The notes under the pieces are model-generated. The model ran no database searches. It was not told where the DNA came from and was given only the letters and a program-made list of their open reading frames with translations. From Capnocytophaga bilenii (lineage in GTDB: Bacteria > Bacteroidota > Bacteroidia > Flavobacteriales > Flavobacteriaceae), in NCBI RefSeq assembly GCF_017565765.1, contig NZ_JAGDYP010000006.1, forward strand, positions 62,001 through 126,000: 64,000 bases of DNA. The letters run 5' to 3'. Position 1 is the stretch's first letter. Each line of letters begins with the position of its first letter. The position numbers were made by a program, and so were the translations under genes. Shown piece after piece: positions 22,101-29,680 of the stretch.

Positions 22101-25100
22101 CGCCTAATGCGCCACAAATAGACCCAGCGACAGGTAGTGTAACGGTAAGTAGTAATACGCCAGCAGGAGTATATACTATAGGTTATCAGCTATGCAGCTC
22201 GCCTATTCATTGCCAAGCAGCTGTGGCTACGATTACAGTACCACAAATAAAACCTTATATACCTGCAGCTACGATTACCCATAGTGGTACAGCGACCACT
22301 ACACGTAGTATATTTGTGGGCGGACACGTAAATGGAGGAACACAATCGCCAACAGTAGGTACGGGAGGTTCGGTAAGTATAGGTAATATAGTGAATCCGA
22401 CACCTGCAACACCAGGGGCATCAGTACCCTATCTTACTCCTACTACAGGGGTGATAACTGTACCACCGACAACGCCTAATGGAGTGTATACTATCAGCTA
22501 CCAAGTATGTACTACTGCTACGCCAACAAGTTGTGTAACAGGTACTACAACTATAACCGTAGCGAATGTAACGCCAACAGTAACCGCTGACAACTTTACG
22601 GCTAATACCAATACACGTACTACAGTACCAGGTGTTATAGGAAATGTATTGACCAATGACCGCGTAGGTAGTCGTTCGGCAACAGCAGGCACAGGAGGAA
22701 ATGTTACTATCAATATCACTCATACGCCAACTACGCCAAATGCACCGGTATTAAATCCATCGACAGGTAGTGTAACGGTGAGTGGTAATACCCCAGCAGG
22801 AGTATACACTATTAGTTACGAAGTGTGCAATGGTTCGGCTTGTACGCCTACCAATGTGGTAGTAACTGTACCACAATTGCAACCTAATGTACCGAATGTG
22901 ACCATTACCCATAGCGGTACAGCAACCACTACAAGGAATATATTGGACGGTGCTACAGTGAACGGCGGCAGTCAGTCGGCAACTGTAACGGGTGCTAACC
23001 CAACAGTACAAATTACGGTAACATCGACCCCGACAGGTTCAGTAGTACCAAGATTAGACCCATCAACAGGAATAGTACGAGTACCACCTGCAACGCCTGA
23101 TGGAGTTTATACTATTAGTTATAGCATTTGTACCACTGCAACACCAACAAGCTGTGTAAGCAGAACAACAACTATAATAGTAGGTAATGTAACACCAACA
23201 GTTACTCCAGATGATGTAACAGCGAGTGTAACAACTAACAGCGTAGTACCAGGCACTATAGGTAACATCTTGACCAATGATACTATAGGCGGTGCTTCGG
23301 TAACAACCAATGAAGTAACCATACGCGTAACTCATACACCGACTACGCCAAATGCGCCGGTATTGAATCCAGCGACAGGTAGTGTAACGGTGAGTGGAAA
23401 TACGCCAGCAGGAGTATACACTATTAGTTACGAAGTGTGCAATGGTGCTAACTGCGCTACAGGTACTGTAACGGTAACTGTACCACAATTGTTGCCAAAT
23501 GTTCCGAATGTGAGCATCACCCATAGCGGTACAGCAACCACTACAAGAAATGTATTGGACGGCGGTACGGTGAACGGCGGCAGTCAGTCGGCAACTGTAA
23601 CGGGCGCTAACCCAACGGTACAAATTACGGTAACATCAAGTCCGACAGGTTCAGTAGTACCACGATTAGACCCATCGACAGGAATAGTAACGGTACCACC
23701 TGCAACGCCTAACGGAGTATATACTATTAGTTATAGCGTTTGTACAACAGCAACGCCAACAAGCTGTGTAAGCAGAACAACGGTAATAACTGTGGGCAAT
23801 AGTAGTGCGACAACAACAACGCCAACAGTTACTCCAGATGATGTAACAGCGAGTGTAACAACAAGCGGCGTAGTACCAGGTACTATAGGTAATATATTGA
23901 CTAATGACCGCGTAGGTACTGGTTCGGCAACTGCAGGCACGGGAGGAAATGTAACTATTAGAGTTACTCATACGCCGACTACGCCAAATGCGCCGGTATT
24001 GCATCCAGCGACAGGTAGTGTAACGGTGAGTGGTAATACGCCAGCAGGAGTATACACTATTGGTTACGAAGTGTGCAATGGTGCTAACTGCGCTACAGGT
24101 ACTGTAACGGTAACTGTACCACAATTGTTGCCAAATGTTCCGAATGTGAGCATCACCCATAGCGGTACAGCAACCACTACAAGAAATGTATTGGACGGCG
24201 CTACGGTGAACGGCGGCAGTCAGTCGGCAACTGTAACGGGTGCTAACCCAACGGTACAAATTACGGTAACATCAAGTCCGACAGGTTCGGTAGTACCAAG
24301 ATTAGATCCATCGACAGGAATAGTAACGGTACCACCTACAACGCCTAATGGAGTGTATACTATTAGTTATAGCGTTTGTACGACTGCAACGCCAACAAGC
24401 TGTGTAAGCAGAACAACGGTAATAACTGTGGGCAATAGTAGTGCAACAACAACAACGCCAACAGTTACTCCAGATGATGTAACAGCGAGTGTAACAACTA
24501 ACAGCGTAGTACCAGGCACTATAGGTAATATATTGACTAACGACCGCGTAGGTACAGGTTCGGCAACTGCAGGCACGGGAGGAAATGTAACTATTAGAGT
24601 TACTCATACACCGACTACGCCAAATGCGCCGGTATTAAATCCAGCGACAGGTAGTGTAACGGTGAGTGGTAATACCCCAGCAGGAGTATACACTATTGGT
24701 TACGAAGTGTGCAATGGTGCTAACTGCGCTACAGGTACTGTAACGGTAACTGTACCACAATTGCAACCTAATGTACCGAATGTGACCATTACCCATAGCG
24801 GTACAGCAACCACTACAAGAAATGTATTGGACGGTGCTACAGTGAACGGCGGCAGTCAGTCGGCAACTGTAACGGGGGCTAACCCAACGGTACAAATTAC
24901 GGTAACATCAAGTCCGACAGGTTCAGTAGTACCACGATTAGACCCATCAACAGGAATAGTAACGGTACCACCGACAACACCTAATGGAGTGTATACTATT
25001 AGTTACAATATTTGTACCACTGCAACGCCAACAAGCTGTGTAAGCAGAACAACAACGATAATAGTAGGTAATGTAACGCCAACAGTTACTCCAGATGATG

Positions 25101-28100
25101 TAACAGCGAGTGTAACAACAAACAGCGTAGTACCAGGCACTATAGGTAACATCTTGACTAATGATACTATAGGCGGTGCTTCGGTAACAACCAATGAAGT
25201 AACGATACGCGTAACTCATACGCCGACTACGCCAAATGCACCGGTATTGAATCCAGCGACAGGTAGTGTAACGGTGAGTGGAAATACGCCAGCAGGAGTA
25301 TACACTATTAGTTACGAAGTGTGCAATGGTGCTAACTGCGCTACAGGTACTGTAACGGTAACTGTACCACAATTGTTGCCAAATGTTCCGAATGTGAGCA
25401 TCACCCATAGCGGTACAGCAACCACTACAAGAAATGTATTGGACGGTGCTACAGTGAATGGCGGCAGTCAGTCGGCAACTGTAACGGGTGCTAACCCAAC
25501 AGTACAAATTACAGTAACATCGACCCCGACAGGTTCGGTAGTACCAAGATTAGACCCATCGACAGGAATAGTAACGGTACCACCTACAACGCCTAACGGA
25601 GTGTATACTATTAGTTACAATATTTGTACAACAGCAACGCCAACAAGCTGTGTAAGCAGAACAACGGTAATAACTGTGGGCAATAGCAGTGCGACAACAA
25701 CAACGCCAACAGTTACTCCAGATGATGTAACAGCGAGTGTAACAACTAACAGCGTAGTACCAGGCACTATAGGTAATATATTGACTAACGACCGCGTAGG
25801 TACAGGTTCGGCAACTGCAGGCACGGGAGGAAATGTAACGATACGTGTAACTCATACACCGACTACGCCAAATGCACCGGTATTGCATCCAGCGACAGGT
25901 AGTGTAACGGTGAGTGGAAATACGCCAGCAGGAGTATACACTATTAGTTACGAAGTGTGCAATGGTGCTAACTGCGCTACAGGTACTGTAACGGTAACTG
26001 TACCACAATTGTTGCCAAATGTTCCGAATGTGAGCATCACCCATAGCGGTACAGCAACCACTACAAGAAATGTATTGGACGGCGGTACGGTGAATGGCGG
26101 CAGTCAGTCGGCAACTGTAACGGGCGCTAACCCAACGGTACAAATTACGGTAACATCAAGTCCGACAGGTTCAGTAGTACCAAGATTAGACCCATCGACA
26201 GGAATAGTAACGGTACCACCGACAACGCCTAATGGAGTTTATACTATTAGTTACAATATTTGTACGACTGCAACGCCAACAAGCTGTGTAAGCAGAACAA
26301 CAACGATAATAGTAGGTGATGTAACACCAACAATTACTTCGGATGATGTAGCAGCGAGTGTAACAACAAGCGGCGTAGTATCAGGTACTATAGGTAATAT
26401 CTTGACCAATGACAACATAGGAGGAGCTTCGGTAACAACCAATGAAGTAACGATACACGTAACTCATACGCCAACCACGCCAAATGCGCCGGTATTAAAT
26501 CCATCGACAGGTAGTGTAACGGTGAGTGGTAATACGCCAGCGGGAGTATACACTATTGGTTACGAAGTGTGCAATGGTGCTAAGTGCGCTACAGGTACTG
26601 TAACGGTAACTGTACCACAATTGTTGCCAAATGTTCCAACGGTGAGCATCACCCATAGCGGTACAGCAACCACTACAAGGAATGTATTGGACGGCGGTAC
26701 GGTGAATGGCGGCAGTCAGTCGGCAACTGTAACGGGTGCTAACCCAACGGTACAAATTACGGTAACATCGACCCCAACAGGTTCGGTAGTGCCAAGATTA
26801 GACCCATCAACAGGAATAGTAACGGTACCACCTACAACGCCTAATGGAGTATATACTATTAGTTACAATATTTGTACAACAGCAACGCCAACAAGCTGTG
26901 TAAGCAGAACAACAACGATAATAGTAGGTGATGTAACACCGACTATTGTAATCACACCAGATAGTTTTGTGGTATCGAGTACAAGTACGCGCACTACCCC
27001 AAGTGTATTTGATAATGACCGCATAGTAGATGCTAACGGCAACACTCATAGTGTAACCAGCAGTACGGTAACTATCAGTACGCAAACGGTAACAACAAAT
27101 GCAAGTGGTAATACGGTAACGCCAACAATCAACCCTGATGGTACGATAACTATACCAGAAGGCTTGAGACCTGGTAACTATACAATTACTTACCAATTGT
27201 GTACAACTACAACGCCAACGACTTGTGCTAATGGTACGGTAACCTTTACGGTAGTACCTACACAGCCAACGGTGATTGTTAACCCAGATAGCTTTGTAGT
27301 TACAGGTACGGGTACTCGTACAACCCCAAGTGTATTTGATAACGACCATATATTGCACCCTAACGGTAGCACTACTGCAGTAAATAGTAGTACGGTGACT
27401 ATCAGTACTCAAAGTGTAACAACGAATGCAAGTGGTAATACAGTAACGCCTACTATCAACCCTGATGGTACGATAACAATACCAGAAGGTTTGAGACCTG
27501 GTAACTATACAATTACTTACCAATTGTGTACAACGGCTTCGCCAAGTACTTGTACAACAGGTGAAGTGAATTTTGAAGTGCCTGATAACGAAGTGCCTGA
27601 CGCACATACGATAACGGCTACTACCTTTATCAATACTCCTGTAGAGATAAAAGTAACCGATAAGCCAGCAACTCACGTGAATGTAATTACACCTCCTGCC
27701 AATGGTATAGCTACCAACAACGGAGACGGTACAATTACTTATGAGCCAAACAACGGCTTTGTGGGCACTGATGAATTTGAATATACACTATGCACCGCAG
27801 GTGGCTGTAGCACAGCAACTGTACGCATCACTGTTACAGCAGATTTGATAATCTATAACGGGGTGTCATTGAACGGTTCGGCATTGAATAATCACTTCCA
27901 TATAGGAGGTATAGAGGCTTATCCAAATAATACGGTACGCATCTATAACCGTTGGGGAGCAGAAGTATTTAGTGCAGAGGGTTATGACAACTTGACGAAG
28001 GTATTTAACGGAAGATCGAATGCACGAGCTACTATGGACGCGGGCGACCACTTGCCACAAGGTACTTATTACTACATCATAGAATACTACGATGCAGCTA

Positions 28101-28144
28101 ATGAGAGACATAAAGAAGTGGGCTGGTTGTATTTGAAAAAATAA
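13175..28144 (+). CDS. Giant repetitive T9SS-secreted surface adhesin (SprB-like architecture)
   Basis: This is a single unbroken frame of 4,989 codons. The ATG at 13175 is given; the in-frame ATG at 13190 would start MKRNLLTVILLIISTLGA, a more canonical signal peptide, and is equally plausible. Residues ~40-2730 form four supermodules of about 670 residues. Each holds Cys-containing repeats such as IGCGTGLNANKAEVQV and EGGTAPYEYQFG (resembling the SprB repeat) and two modules opening with EDFG and closing with NDIAIDDI. Residues ~2740-2920 are HYR/Ig-like. Residues ~2920-4590 are eight units of about 209 residues, and two shorter Ig-like units and a cadherin-like unit (~4590-4880) follow. 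The last ~100 residues (YNGVSLNG to GWLYLKK) are a gliding-motility type B C-terminal domain, the T9SS export signal. It is probably a filamentous surface adhesin; its ligand is unknown. It has its own promoter and terminator. Confidence 0.93.
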   Translation: MNYLTMKRNLLTVILLIISTLGAMEYAVGQTLPKASILRQVGCGTGTDAGKAEVIVTVDQDNTSNYTYNFGNGYSSSNRAWLDPGTRTIAVRRNDNKQYSVTITIPGRTATPTITPAITYNCNGTTADVRLINDQGTYNYTYVYNGQPQSNPYFRNLTVGQQHTITVKYTPAPSAVNKTIVFYDDFGVKDANSPQKSVSSPYVNKGVYFDPLDGTGIQTRPIDNATRSYNLTVDSSYAIATTADISFLNSAYWWYVCNDKDGNPNGRFLWYNANITDAENATFKKNVAYKRQATIQPGKPVQFTAYVYNPVKNTVPQDQRVQAQLQIFRTETDAMNNTNPIYTTSNIIPHMLSKNNQTGNDWIALETIANTLPTDTSLWFVVRFDAPGTTGNDIAIDNISVTQPADTCETSMDIAVNVSSNTNTFSTTVSYATCNATTGIVTVNASDTTNYDYTYSLDGQVAQTNKVFNGVAVGVHTITVNATPKGAKILFKEDFGSGDPYRLPETVVPKPFVCRDQLFGYPADIPAEGHYQVANHDNLTPMTGWGWKPVKSHGDNSNTGRFLAFNYGANANRTFYQQDINIEPNKPVTLQYYVLNIDAYALPNISTVFIDKATNLPIAGSSKTSGVLPGRTNPAYSPSDWYLVTHTFNPGNATTIQLQFTDLINSEASNDFAIDDILVTQAYEACTVTLTTTVTTPVSRAFAGVTKLIGCGTGLNANKAEVQVTNIEGGTAPYEYQFGTGASWVTTNTGWLDAGTHTVSVRNAGTAGCVYSMSVTVPAALAVPVIKTEVFYDCDGKPTLQVGVQNPIEELTYLYKLDNGAFTTTYIFTDISTGTHEVSVKYSYREISSPYILMKEDFGKGDPTSNSWVDTNYFTFKDPRTAGIIQAEYTVAAYKDFIAPTAYAALRAPYWPGAPASYWREPLKGTTTGGNDDRYLYADMSQATYNKIFLEKEVTIDPNSPIEFSFQLASCDGNGIYSGRELSHPNMQIKIVDAANPATQIAAISSGSIPHDGQWHLISSRNLGTLNPNGVSHIKIQFINLEQDDFGNDIAIDDITVWQAPVACGQVVSSTLNVTDKPAGATFTAAQLGCANTNGTIVITASPTTGYIYTYTLQGGTATSVNTFRNLSFGTHTFTINYAPITNTLVLLNEDFGEGTDAVKSFYAGKNLYFNTNKPGTYIAYNANGQSRAHTLSLEEYEYTIAHQLIDNNGNWNVPIDRSGNANGRKLFVNPTTMTQQDLYLRQVSVLPNKSLKFSAQFFNLLKNAGTEPIVQLAVYDKEGGNLISQTSPYAVPHSTNGNDWYQQLLTLTDSQVGARTSLYVVVRMLSTIPGGHDLAIDDILVTQNLATCSATITATVSSGVTRAFAGVTKLIGCGTGLNANKAEVQVTNIEGGTAPYEYQFGTGASWVASNTGWLDVGTHTVSVRNAGSIGCVYSMSVNVPAALAAPVIKTEVFYGCDGKPTLQVGVQSPVNELTYLYKLDNGAFTTTSVFANVSSGTHQVSVKYEYRDTPSPMVLWREDFGTGDPAPNSSVNATDFTYKDPRVDNLWAVGRYTVAGYKDLIAPTPFGTSRMPFYHPTTAPNAIFREPPKGTTTGAPDDRILYVDMASAYIGKVFMEKEVDIHPTNPIEFGYQIQNANGPNALPRKLEEPNMQIKIVDANNPSNVLRTISSGKIPNDGQWHLVSSRELGAINPNGVSRVKIQFVNIEPDDWGNDFYLDDITVYQAPVACGQVVSITQNITDNPVGVASFTAAQLGCGGIDGTVVVTASPTTGYVYTYTLQGGGTATSVNTFANLSFGTHTFTINYAPVTNTLVLLNEDFGEGTDAVKSPYVGKNLYFNENTLSAYTAYNGNKQSMNHPANTYLMEGEYTIASNMVRLSGDWTVPTDRSGKANGRKLFIDGIVSVPEQEIYTREVSIAPNLPLTFTTDFYNLVHNASVPSVNNPRVNIALYESEASYKNGSVPLAQSAIEELLSVGNQWKTHTLTLTAGDVGTRTRIYAVVKMHNVINSGHDLTIDNIRITQSIGCEATVTATVLPGVTRAFAGVTQLIGCGTEENADKAQVRVSNVEGGTAPYEYQFGVGEAWVTTNTMWLEAGTYTVSVRSNGGVGCVFSTKVVVPEKLGTPTVTTQVQYDCEGKGILTVGIENPDPALRYWFSLNGEAYTTTYIFTGLTSGTQYLSVKYDYITPPQSVLLFKDDFGNGAPTALPGPASDYSLTFGNFPNLPSGYYQVVSQADAPTYWAILTPFGSCAMGNPSGVDKRWVSVYDHTSRGTDATGRFYMSDFRGNQTDGDLFYKREVSVLPGSDISYEFYAMNLFRGDSTESPFVPGQHALKPNVVVRLVAPNGTVVTSTTTGEMPYSVCATNVEANLNNWRKYEGKLNVGTYTKLTVEIRSVGSASHAWGNDMAIDDITVLMTPKSCGQYHNVDTDVIATDRVVPQFTVSRTIDCATGKGGFVVTPTLTTGYTYTYTLGSTTVTGTIATFTGLSFSDTTHTITVQYQSVSKTVTVLKEDFGAGVEAVKNAYVGKDLYFNNNTTGAYTAYNAKGQSRAHVAGAMLAVDEYTVVNALSLHTPDWRSPSDKSGDANGRKLYVDGSASAIKQDIYTRKLSVRPNTALTFTADFYNLVQADLVAPANNTAANYPQVQLQLYESETAYNAPGATPIHSDNIYAVTPATSLNDWRTRSITLTDTQVGGRTEFYAVVRMHNVINAGHDLVVDNIIVTQELPACVVTLTATLTNEGLRTPTLSVPADIDILCVSATATTAVANWIAQATATDTNCDVAATVTATYTYTGSLCNAGSVTVTFTATGTFGNITTKTAVINFIKTPLVVTPTVLQVPDNTTGGTTSSVIPNITLGGVTSPSVNSVTITFSGLPSGVTSTTGGRLVVAPNTPAGVHSISYMVCEVANSNNCKTVTATLIIGAATPTVGANTFTATTNTRTVIPGVIGNILTGATVGTRTATAGVGGNVSITLTHTPTTPNAPQIDPATGSVTVSSNTPAGVYTIGYQLCSSPIHCQAAVATITVPQIKPYIPAATITHSGTATTTRSIFVGGHVNGGTQSPTVGTGGSVSIGNIVNPTPATPGASVPYLTPTTGVITVPPTTPNGVYTISYQVCTTATPTSCVTGTTTITVANVTPTVTADNFTANTNTRTTVPGVIGNVLTNDRVGSRSATAGTGGNVTINITHTPTTPNAPVLNPSTGSVTVSGNTPAGVYTISYEVCNGSACTPTNVVVTVPQLQPNVPNVTITHSGTATTTRNILDGATVNGGSQSATVTGANPTVQITVTSTPTGSVVPRLDPSTGIVRVPPATPDGVYTISYSICTTATPTSCVSRTTTIIVGNVTPTVTPDDVTASVTTNSVVPGTIGNILTNDTIGGASVTTNEVTIRVTHTPTTPNAPVLNPATGSVTVSGNTPAGVYTISYEVCNGANCATGTVTVTVPQLLPNVPNVSITHSGTATTTRNVLDGGTVNGGSQSATVTGANPTVQITVTSSPTGSVVPRLDPSTGIVTVPPATPNGVYTISYSVCTTATPTSCVSRTTVITVGNSSATTTTPTVTPDDVTASVTTSGVVPGTIGNILTNDRVGTGSATAGTGGNVTIRVTHTPTTPNAPVLHPATGSVTVSGNTPAGVYTIGYEVCNGANCATGTVTVTVPQLLPNVPNVSITHSGTATTTRNVLDGATVNGGSQSATVTGANPTVQITVTSSPTGSVVPRLDPSTGIVTVPPTTPNGVYTISYSVCTTATPTSCVSRTTVITVGNSSATTTTPTVTPDDVTASVTTNSVVPGTIGNILTNDRVGTGSATAGTGGNVTIRVTHTPTTPNAPVLNPATGSVTVSGNTPAGVYTIGYEVCNGANCATGTVTVTVPQLQPNVPNVTITHSGTATTTRNVLDGATVNGGSQSATVTGANPTVQITVTSSPTGSVVPRLDPSTGIVTVPPTTPNGVYTISYNICTTATPTSCVSRTTTIIVGNVTPTVTPDDVTASVTTNSVVPGTIGNILTNDTIGGASVTTNEVTIRVTHTPTTPNAPVLNPATGSVTVSGNTPAGVYTISYEVCNGANCATGTVTVTVPQLLPNVPNVSITHSGTATTTRNVLDGATVNGGSQSATVTGANPTVQITVTSTPTGSVVPRLDPSTGIVTVPPTTPNGVYTISYNICTTATPTSCVSRTTVITVGNSSATTTTPTVTPDDVTASVTTNSVVPGTIGNILTNDRVGTGSATAGTGGNVTIRVTHTPTTPNAPVLHPATGSVTVSGNTPAGVYTISYEVCNGANCATGTVTVTVPQLLPNVPNVSITHSGTATTTRNVLDGGTVNGGSQSATVTGANPTVQITVTSSPTGSVVPRLDPSTGIVTVPPTTPNGVYTISYNICTTATPTSCVSRTTTIIVGDVTPTITSDDVAASVTTSGVVSGTIGNILTNDNIGGASVTTNEVTIHVTHTPTTPNAPVLNPSTGSVTVSGNTPAGVYTIGYEVCNGAKCATGTVTVTVPQLLPNVPTVSITHSGTATTTRNVLDGGTVNGGSQSATVTGANPTVQITVTSTPTGSVVPRLDPSTGIVTVPPTTPNGVYTISYNICTTATPTSCVSRTTTIIVGDVTPTIVITPDSFVVSSTSTRTTPSVFDNDRIVDANGNTHSVTSSTVTISTQTVTTNASGNTVTPTINPDGTITIPEGLRPGNYTITYQLCTTTTPTTCANGTVTFTVVPTQPTVIVNPDSFVVTGTGTRTTPSVFDNDHILHPNGSTTAVNSSTVTISTQSVTTNASGNTVTPTINPDGTITIPEGLRPGNYTITYQLCTTASPSTCTTGEVNFEVPDNEVPDAHTITATTFINTPVEIKVTDKPATHVNVITPPANGIATNNGDGTITYEPNNGFVGTDEFEYTLCTAGGCSTATVRITVTADLIIYNGVSLNGSALNNHFHIGGIEAYPNNTVRIYNRWGAEVFSAEGYDNLTKVFNGRSNARATMDAGDHLPQGTYYYIIEYYDAANERHKEVGWLYLKK
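13298..21357 (+). repeat. Four tandem ~2.0-kb supermodules in the adhesin N-terminal half
   Basis: The landmark encoding GCGTG (or GCGTE) recurs at about 13298, 15302, 17291 and 19320, spacing 2,004, 1,989 and 2,029 bp. Each period runs in the same order: SprB-like repeat, a short Y-x-C repeat, a DFG...DDI module, a second Cys repeat ending in a HTITV/HTFTI-like strand, and a second DFG...DDI module. Copies 2 and 3 share long identical DNA stretches (for example GCTAATAAGGCTGAAGTGCA); copies 1 and 4 are more diverged. Confidence 0.85.
21936..26936 (+). repeat. Eight tandem ~207-212-residue Ig-like units in the adhesin C-terminal half
   Basis: From the third unit on, the codons for PDDVTASV (SDDVAASV in the last) recur at about 23211, 23838, 24474, 25095, 25722 and 26343 (spacing 627, 636, 621, 627 and 621 bp), preceded by two more diverged units. 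Each unit is itself a doublet of two ~103-residue halves, one with AGVYTISYEVCNGANC and one with NGVYTISYSVCTTATPTSC. The length differences are whole codons and include presence or absence of an SSATTT linker. The central units are almost identical at DNA level. Confidence 0.9.
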
Positions 28145-28160
28145 TTAATGTTTAATGAAG

Positions 28161-28201
28161 AAAAACTTTGGCAAGGCTTGGGGCTTTGCCAAAGTTTTTT
28201 T
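28161..28201 (+). terminator. Rho-independent terminator of the giant adhesin
   Basis: AAAAACTTTGGCAA pairs with TTTGCCAAAGTTTTT around a short GC-rich loop, followed by a T run. It starts 17 bp after the adhesin stop codon and belongs to the CTTTGGCAAA hairpin family seen elsewhere here. Confidence 0.85.
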
Positions 28202-28345
28202 ATGAATTTTGAATTGTGAATTCTGAATTTTGAATTGGTGGGAGTGCGAGCCGCACAGGCAGATTTTTGGGATAGGTGAGATAGGTGAGAGAATTTTGAA
28301 TTGTGAATTCTGAATTGGCAAATTGTTTAAAAAAAATAATTATTA
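28202..28345. repeat. Short intergenic repeats before carA
   Basis: Alternating GAATTTTGAATT/GAATTCTGAATT stretches are interrupted by a GTGCGAGCCGCACAGGCAGA element followed by GGGATAGGTGAG. The same GCGAGCCGCAC element recurs at about 29592-29612 and 30210-30229. No coding capacity was seen. Confidence 0.65.
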
Positions 28346-28349
28346 ATCA

Positions 28350-28379
28350 TTGACAATTAAACATTATTTTGTATCTTTG
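28350..28379 (+). promoter_or_regulatory. Promoter of carA
   Basis: TTGACA starts at 28350 and TATCTTTG lies at 28372-28379, 19 bp after the TTG, a good Bacteroidota promoter. It overlaps the upstream in-frame ATG at 28350, which argues that translation starts at 28401. Confidence 0.75.
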
Positions 28380-28400
28380 CCACAAAATTACAACAGAACG

Positions 28401-29501
28401 ATGAAGTATCAACAAAAAAAAGATGCGGTATTGCTTTTAGCTGATGGAACTGCTTTTTACGGTAAAAGCGTAGGCTATGAAGGTACTGCTTTTGGGGAAG
28501 TATGTTTTAATACAGGGATGACAGGCTACCAAGAAATCTTTACTGACCCTTCTTACTTTGGTCAGATAATGGTAGCTACCAATGCTCATATAGGTAATTA
28601 TGGAATTACAAGTTCTGAAGATGAATCGGATGGACTGAAAATAGCGGGTTTGGTATGTAGGAATTTTAGCTATACAGCCTCAAGAGCGGGTATGGAAAGT
28701 ACGCTGAAAGATTTCTTTGATACCAACTACTTAGTAGCTATTACTGATGTTGATACTCGTGCTTTAGTGAGCTATATACGCGACAACGGCACAATGAACG
28801 CTGTTATTTCTACCGAAACAACCGACTTGGAGGTGCTTAAAGCACGTTTAAACGATGTTCCTAATATGAAAGGTTTAGAATTGGCATCACGAGTGTCGGT
28901 TACTGAACCTTATTTTTTTGGTAATCCGGATGCTAAATACAAAGTTGCAGCTCTTGATTTTGGTATCAAACGCAATATATTGCGCAATTTGGCTGCTCGC
29001 GATATGTATATAAAAGTGTTTCCTTATAACACGCCTTTGGAAGAACTAAAAGCGTGGCAACCTGATGGTTATTTCTTATCAAACGGGCCTGGCGACCCTG
29101 AACCGCTAACAGAGGCTATAGTTCTAGTAAAACAAATGATTGCAGAAGATTTGCCTCTTTTTGGTATTTGCTTAGGACACCAAATTATCGCTCTAGCTAA
29201 TGGTATTTCTACCTATAAAATGCACAACGGACATAGGGGAATTAACCACCCTGTGAAAAACTTACTGACAGGCAAGGATGAAATTACTTCGCAAAATCAC
29301 GGTTTTGCAGTAAATAGGGCTGAAGCAGAAGCTAATGCAAATGTGGAAATTACTCATACACACCTAAATGATAATACGGTAATGGGCTTACGCATTAAAG
29401 GTAAAAGATGTTTCAGTGTGCAATATCACCCTGAAGCGGCACCAGGGCCTAATGACGCTACTTATCTGTTTGACCAGTTTGTGGAGATGATAAGGCGCTA
29501 A
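28401..29501 (+). CDS. carA: Carbamoyl-phosphate synthase small (glutaminase) subunit
   Basis: From the ATG at 28401 the protein has 366 residues, the usual CarA size, and starts MKYQQKKDAVLLLADGTAFY. The N-terminal CPSase_sm_chain domain (GEVCFNTGMTGYQEIFTDPS) is followed by a class I glutamine amidotransferase domain with the nucleophile Cys in FGICLGHQIIALANG and the His/Glu of QYHPEAAPGPND. It releases ammonia from glutamine for CarB to make carbamoyl phosphate, which feeds pyrimidine and arginine synthesis. An ATG 51 bp upstream lies inside the promoter and was rejected. carB is not adjacent; pyrB, the next pyrimidine step, is elsewhere in the window at 51236-52159. Confidence 0.96.
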   Translation: MKYQQKKDAVLLLADGTAFYGKSVGYEGTAFGEVCFNTGMTGYQEIFTDPSYFGQIMVATNAHIGNYGITSSEDESDGLKIAGLVCRNFSYTASRAGMESTLKDFFDTNYLVAITDVDTRALVSYIRDNGTMNAVISTETTDLEVLKARLNDVPNMKGLELASRVSVTEPYFFGNPDAKYKVAALDFGIKRNILRNLAARDMYIKVFPYNTPLEELKAWQPDGYFLSNGPGDPEPLTEAIVLVKQMIAEDLPLFGICLGHQIIALANGISTYKMHNGHRGINHPVKNLLTGKDEITSQNHGFAVNRAEAEANANVEITHTHLNDNTVMGLRIKGKRCFSVQYHPEAAPGPNDATYLFDQFVEMIRR

Positions 29502-29680
29502 GTGCGAGCCGCAGGAGGAGAATTTTGAAATCTGAATTTTGAATTTTGAATTTTGAATTGGGCACAAGCTGCAAGCTTGCGCCAGCGGAGGGTGCGAGCC
29601 GCACGGGCAGATTTTGGGGACAGGTGAGACGAGTGGTTGTTAGTAGAGATATATAAAAGATTGAAAAAATAAATAATAAT
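29502..29680. repeat. Mosaic repeats between carA and the DinB-like gene
   Basis: A GTGCGAGCCGCAGGAGGAGA element adjoins the carA stop. It is followed by five TTTTGAATT-like units, a full GGGCACAAGCTGCAAGCTTG repeat (29556-29588) and a GCGAGCCGCACGGGCAGATT element. The last ~40 bases before the next ATG are plain AT-rich leader. Confidence 0.7.

Noticed and set aside
22421-27676. Many reverse-strand frames rich in Tyr, Cys and Arg opposite the adhesin repeats
   Set aside because: They recur with the repeat period, have low-complexity composition, and lie opposite an intact and convincing gene.
28350-28400. Upstream in-frame start for carA
   Set aside because: The extra 17 residues cover the TTG-N19-TATCTTTG promoter and have no match in CarA proteins; the ATG at 28401 gives the normal N-terminus.
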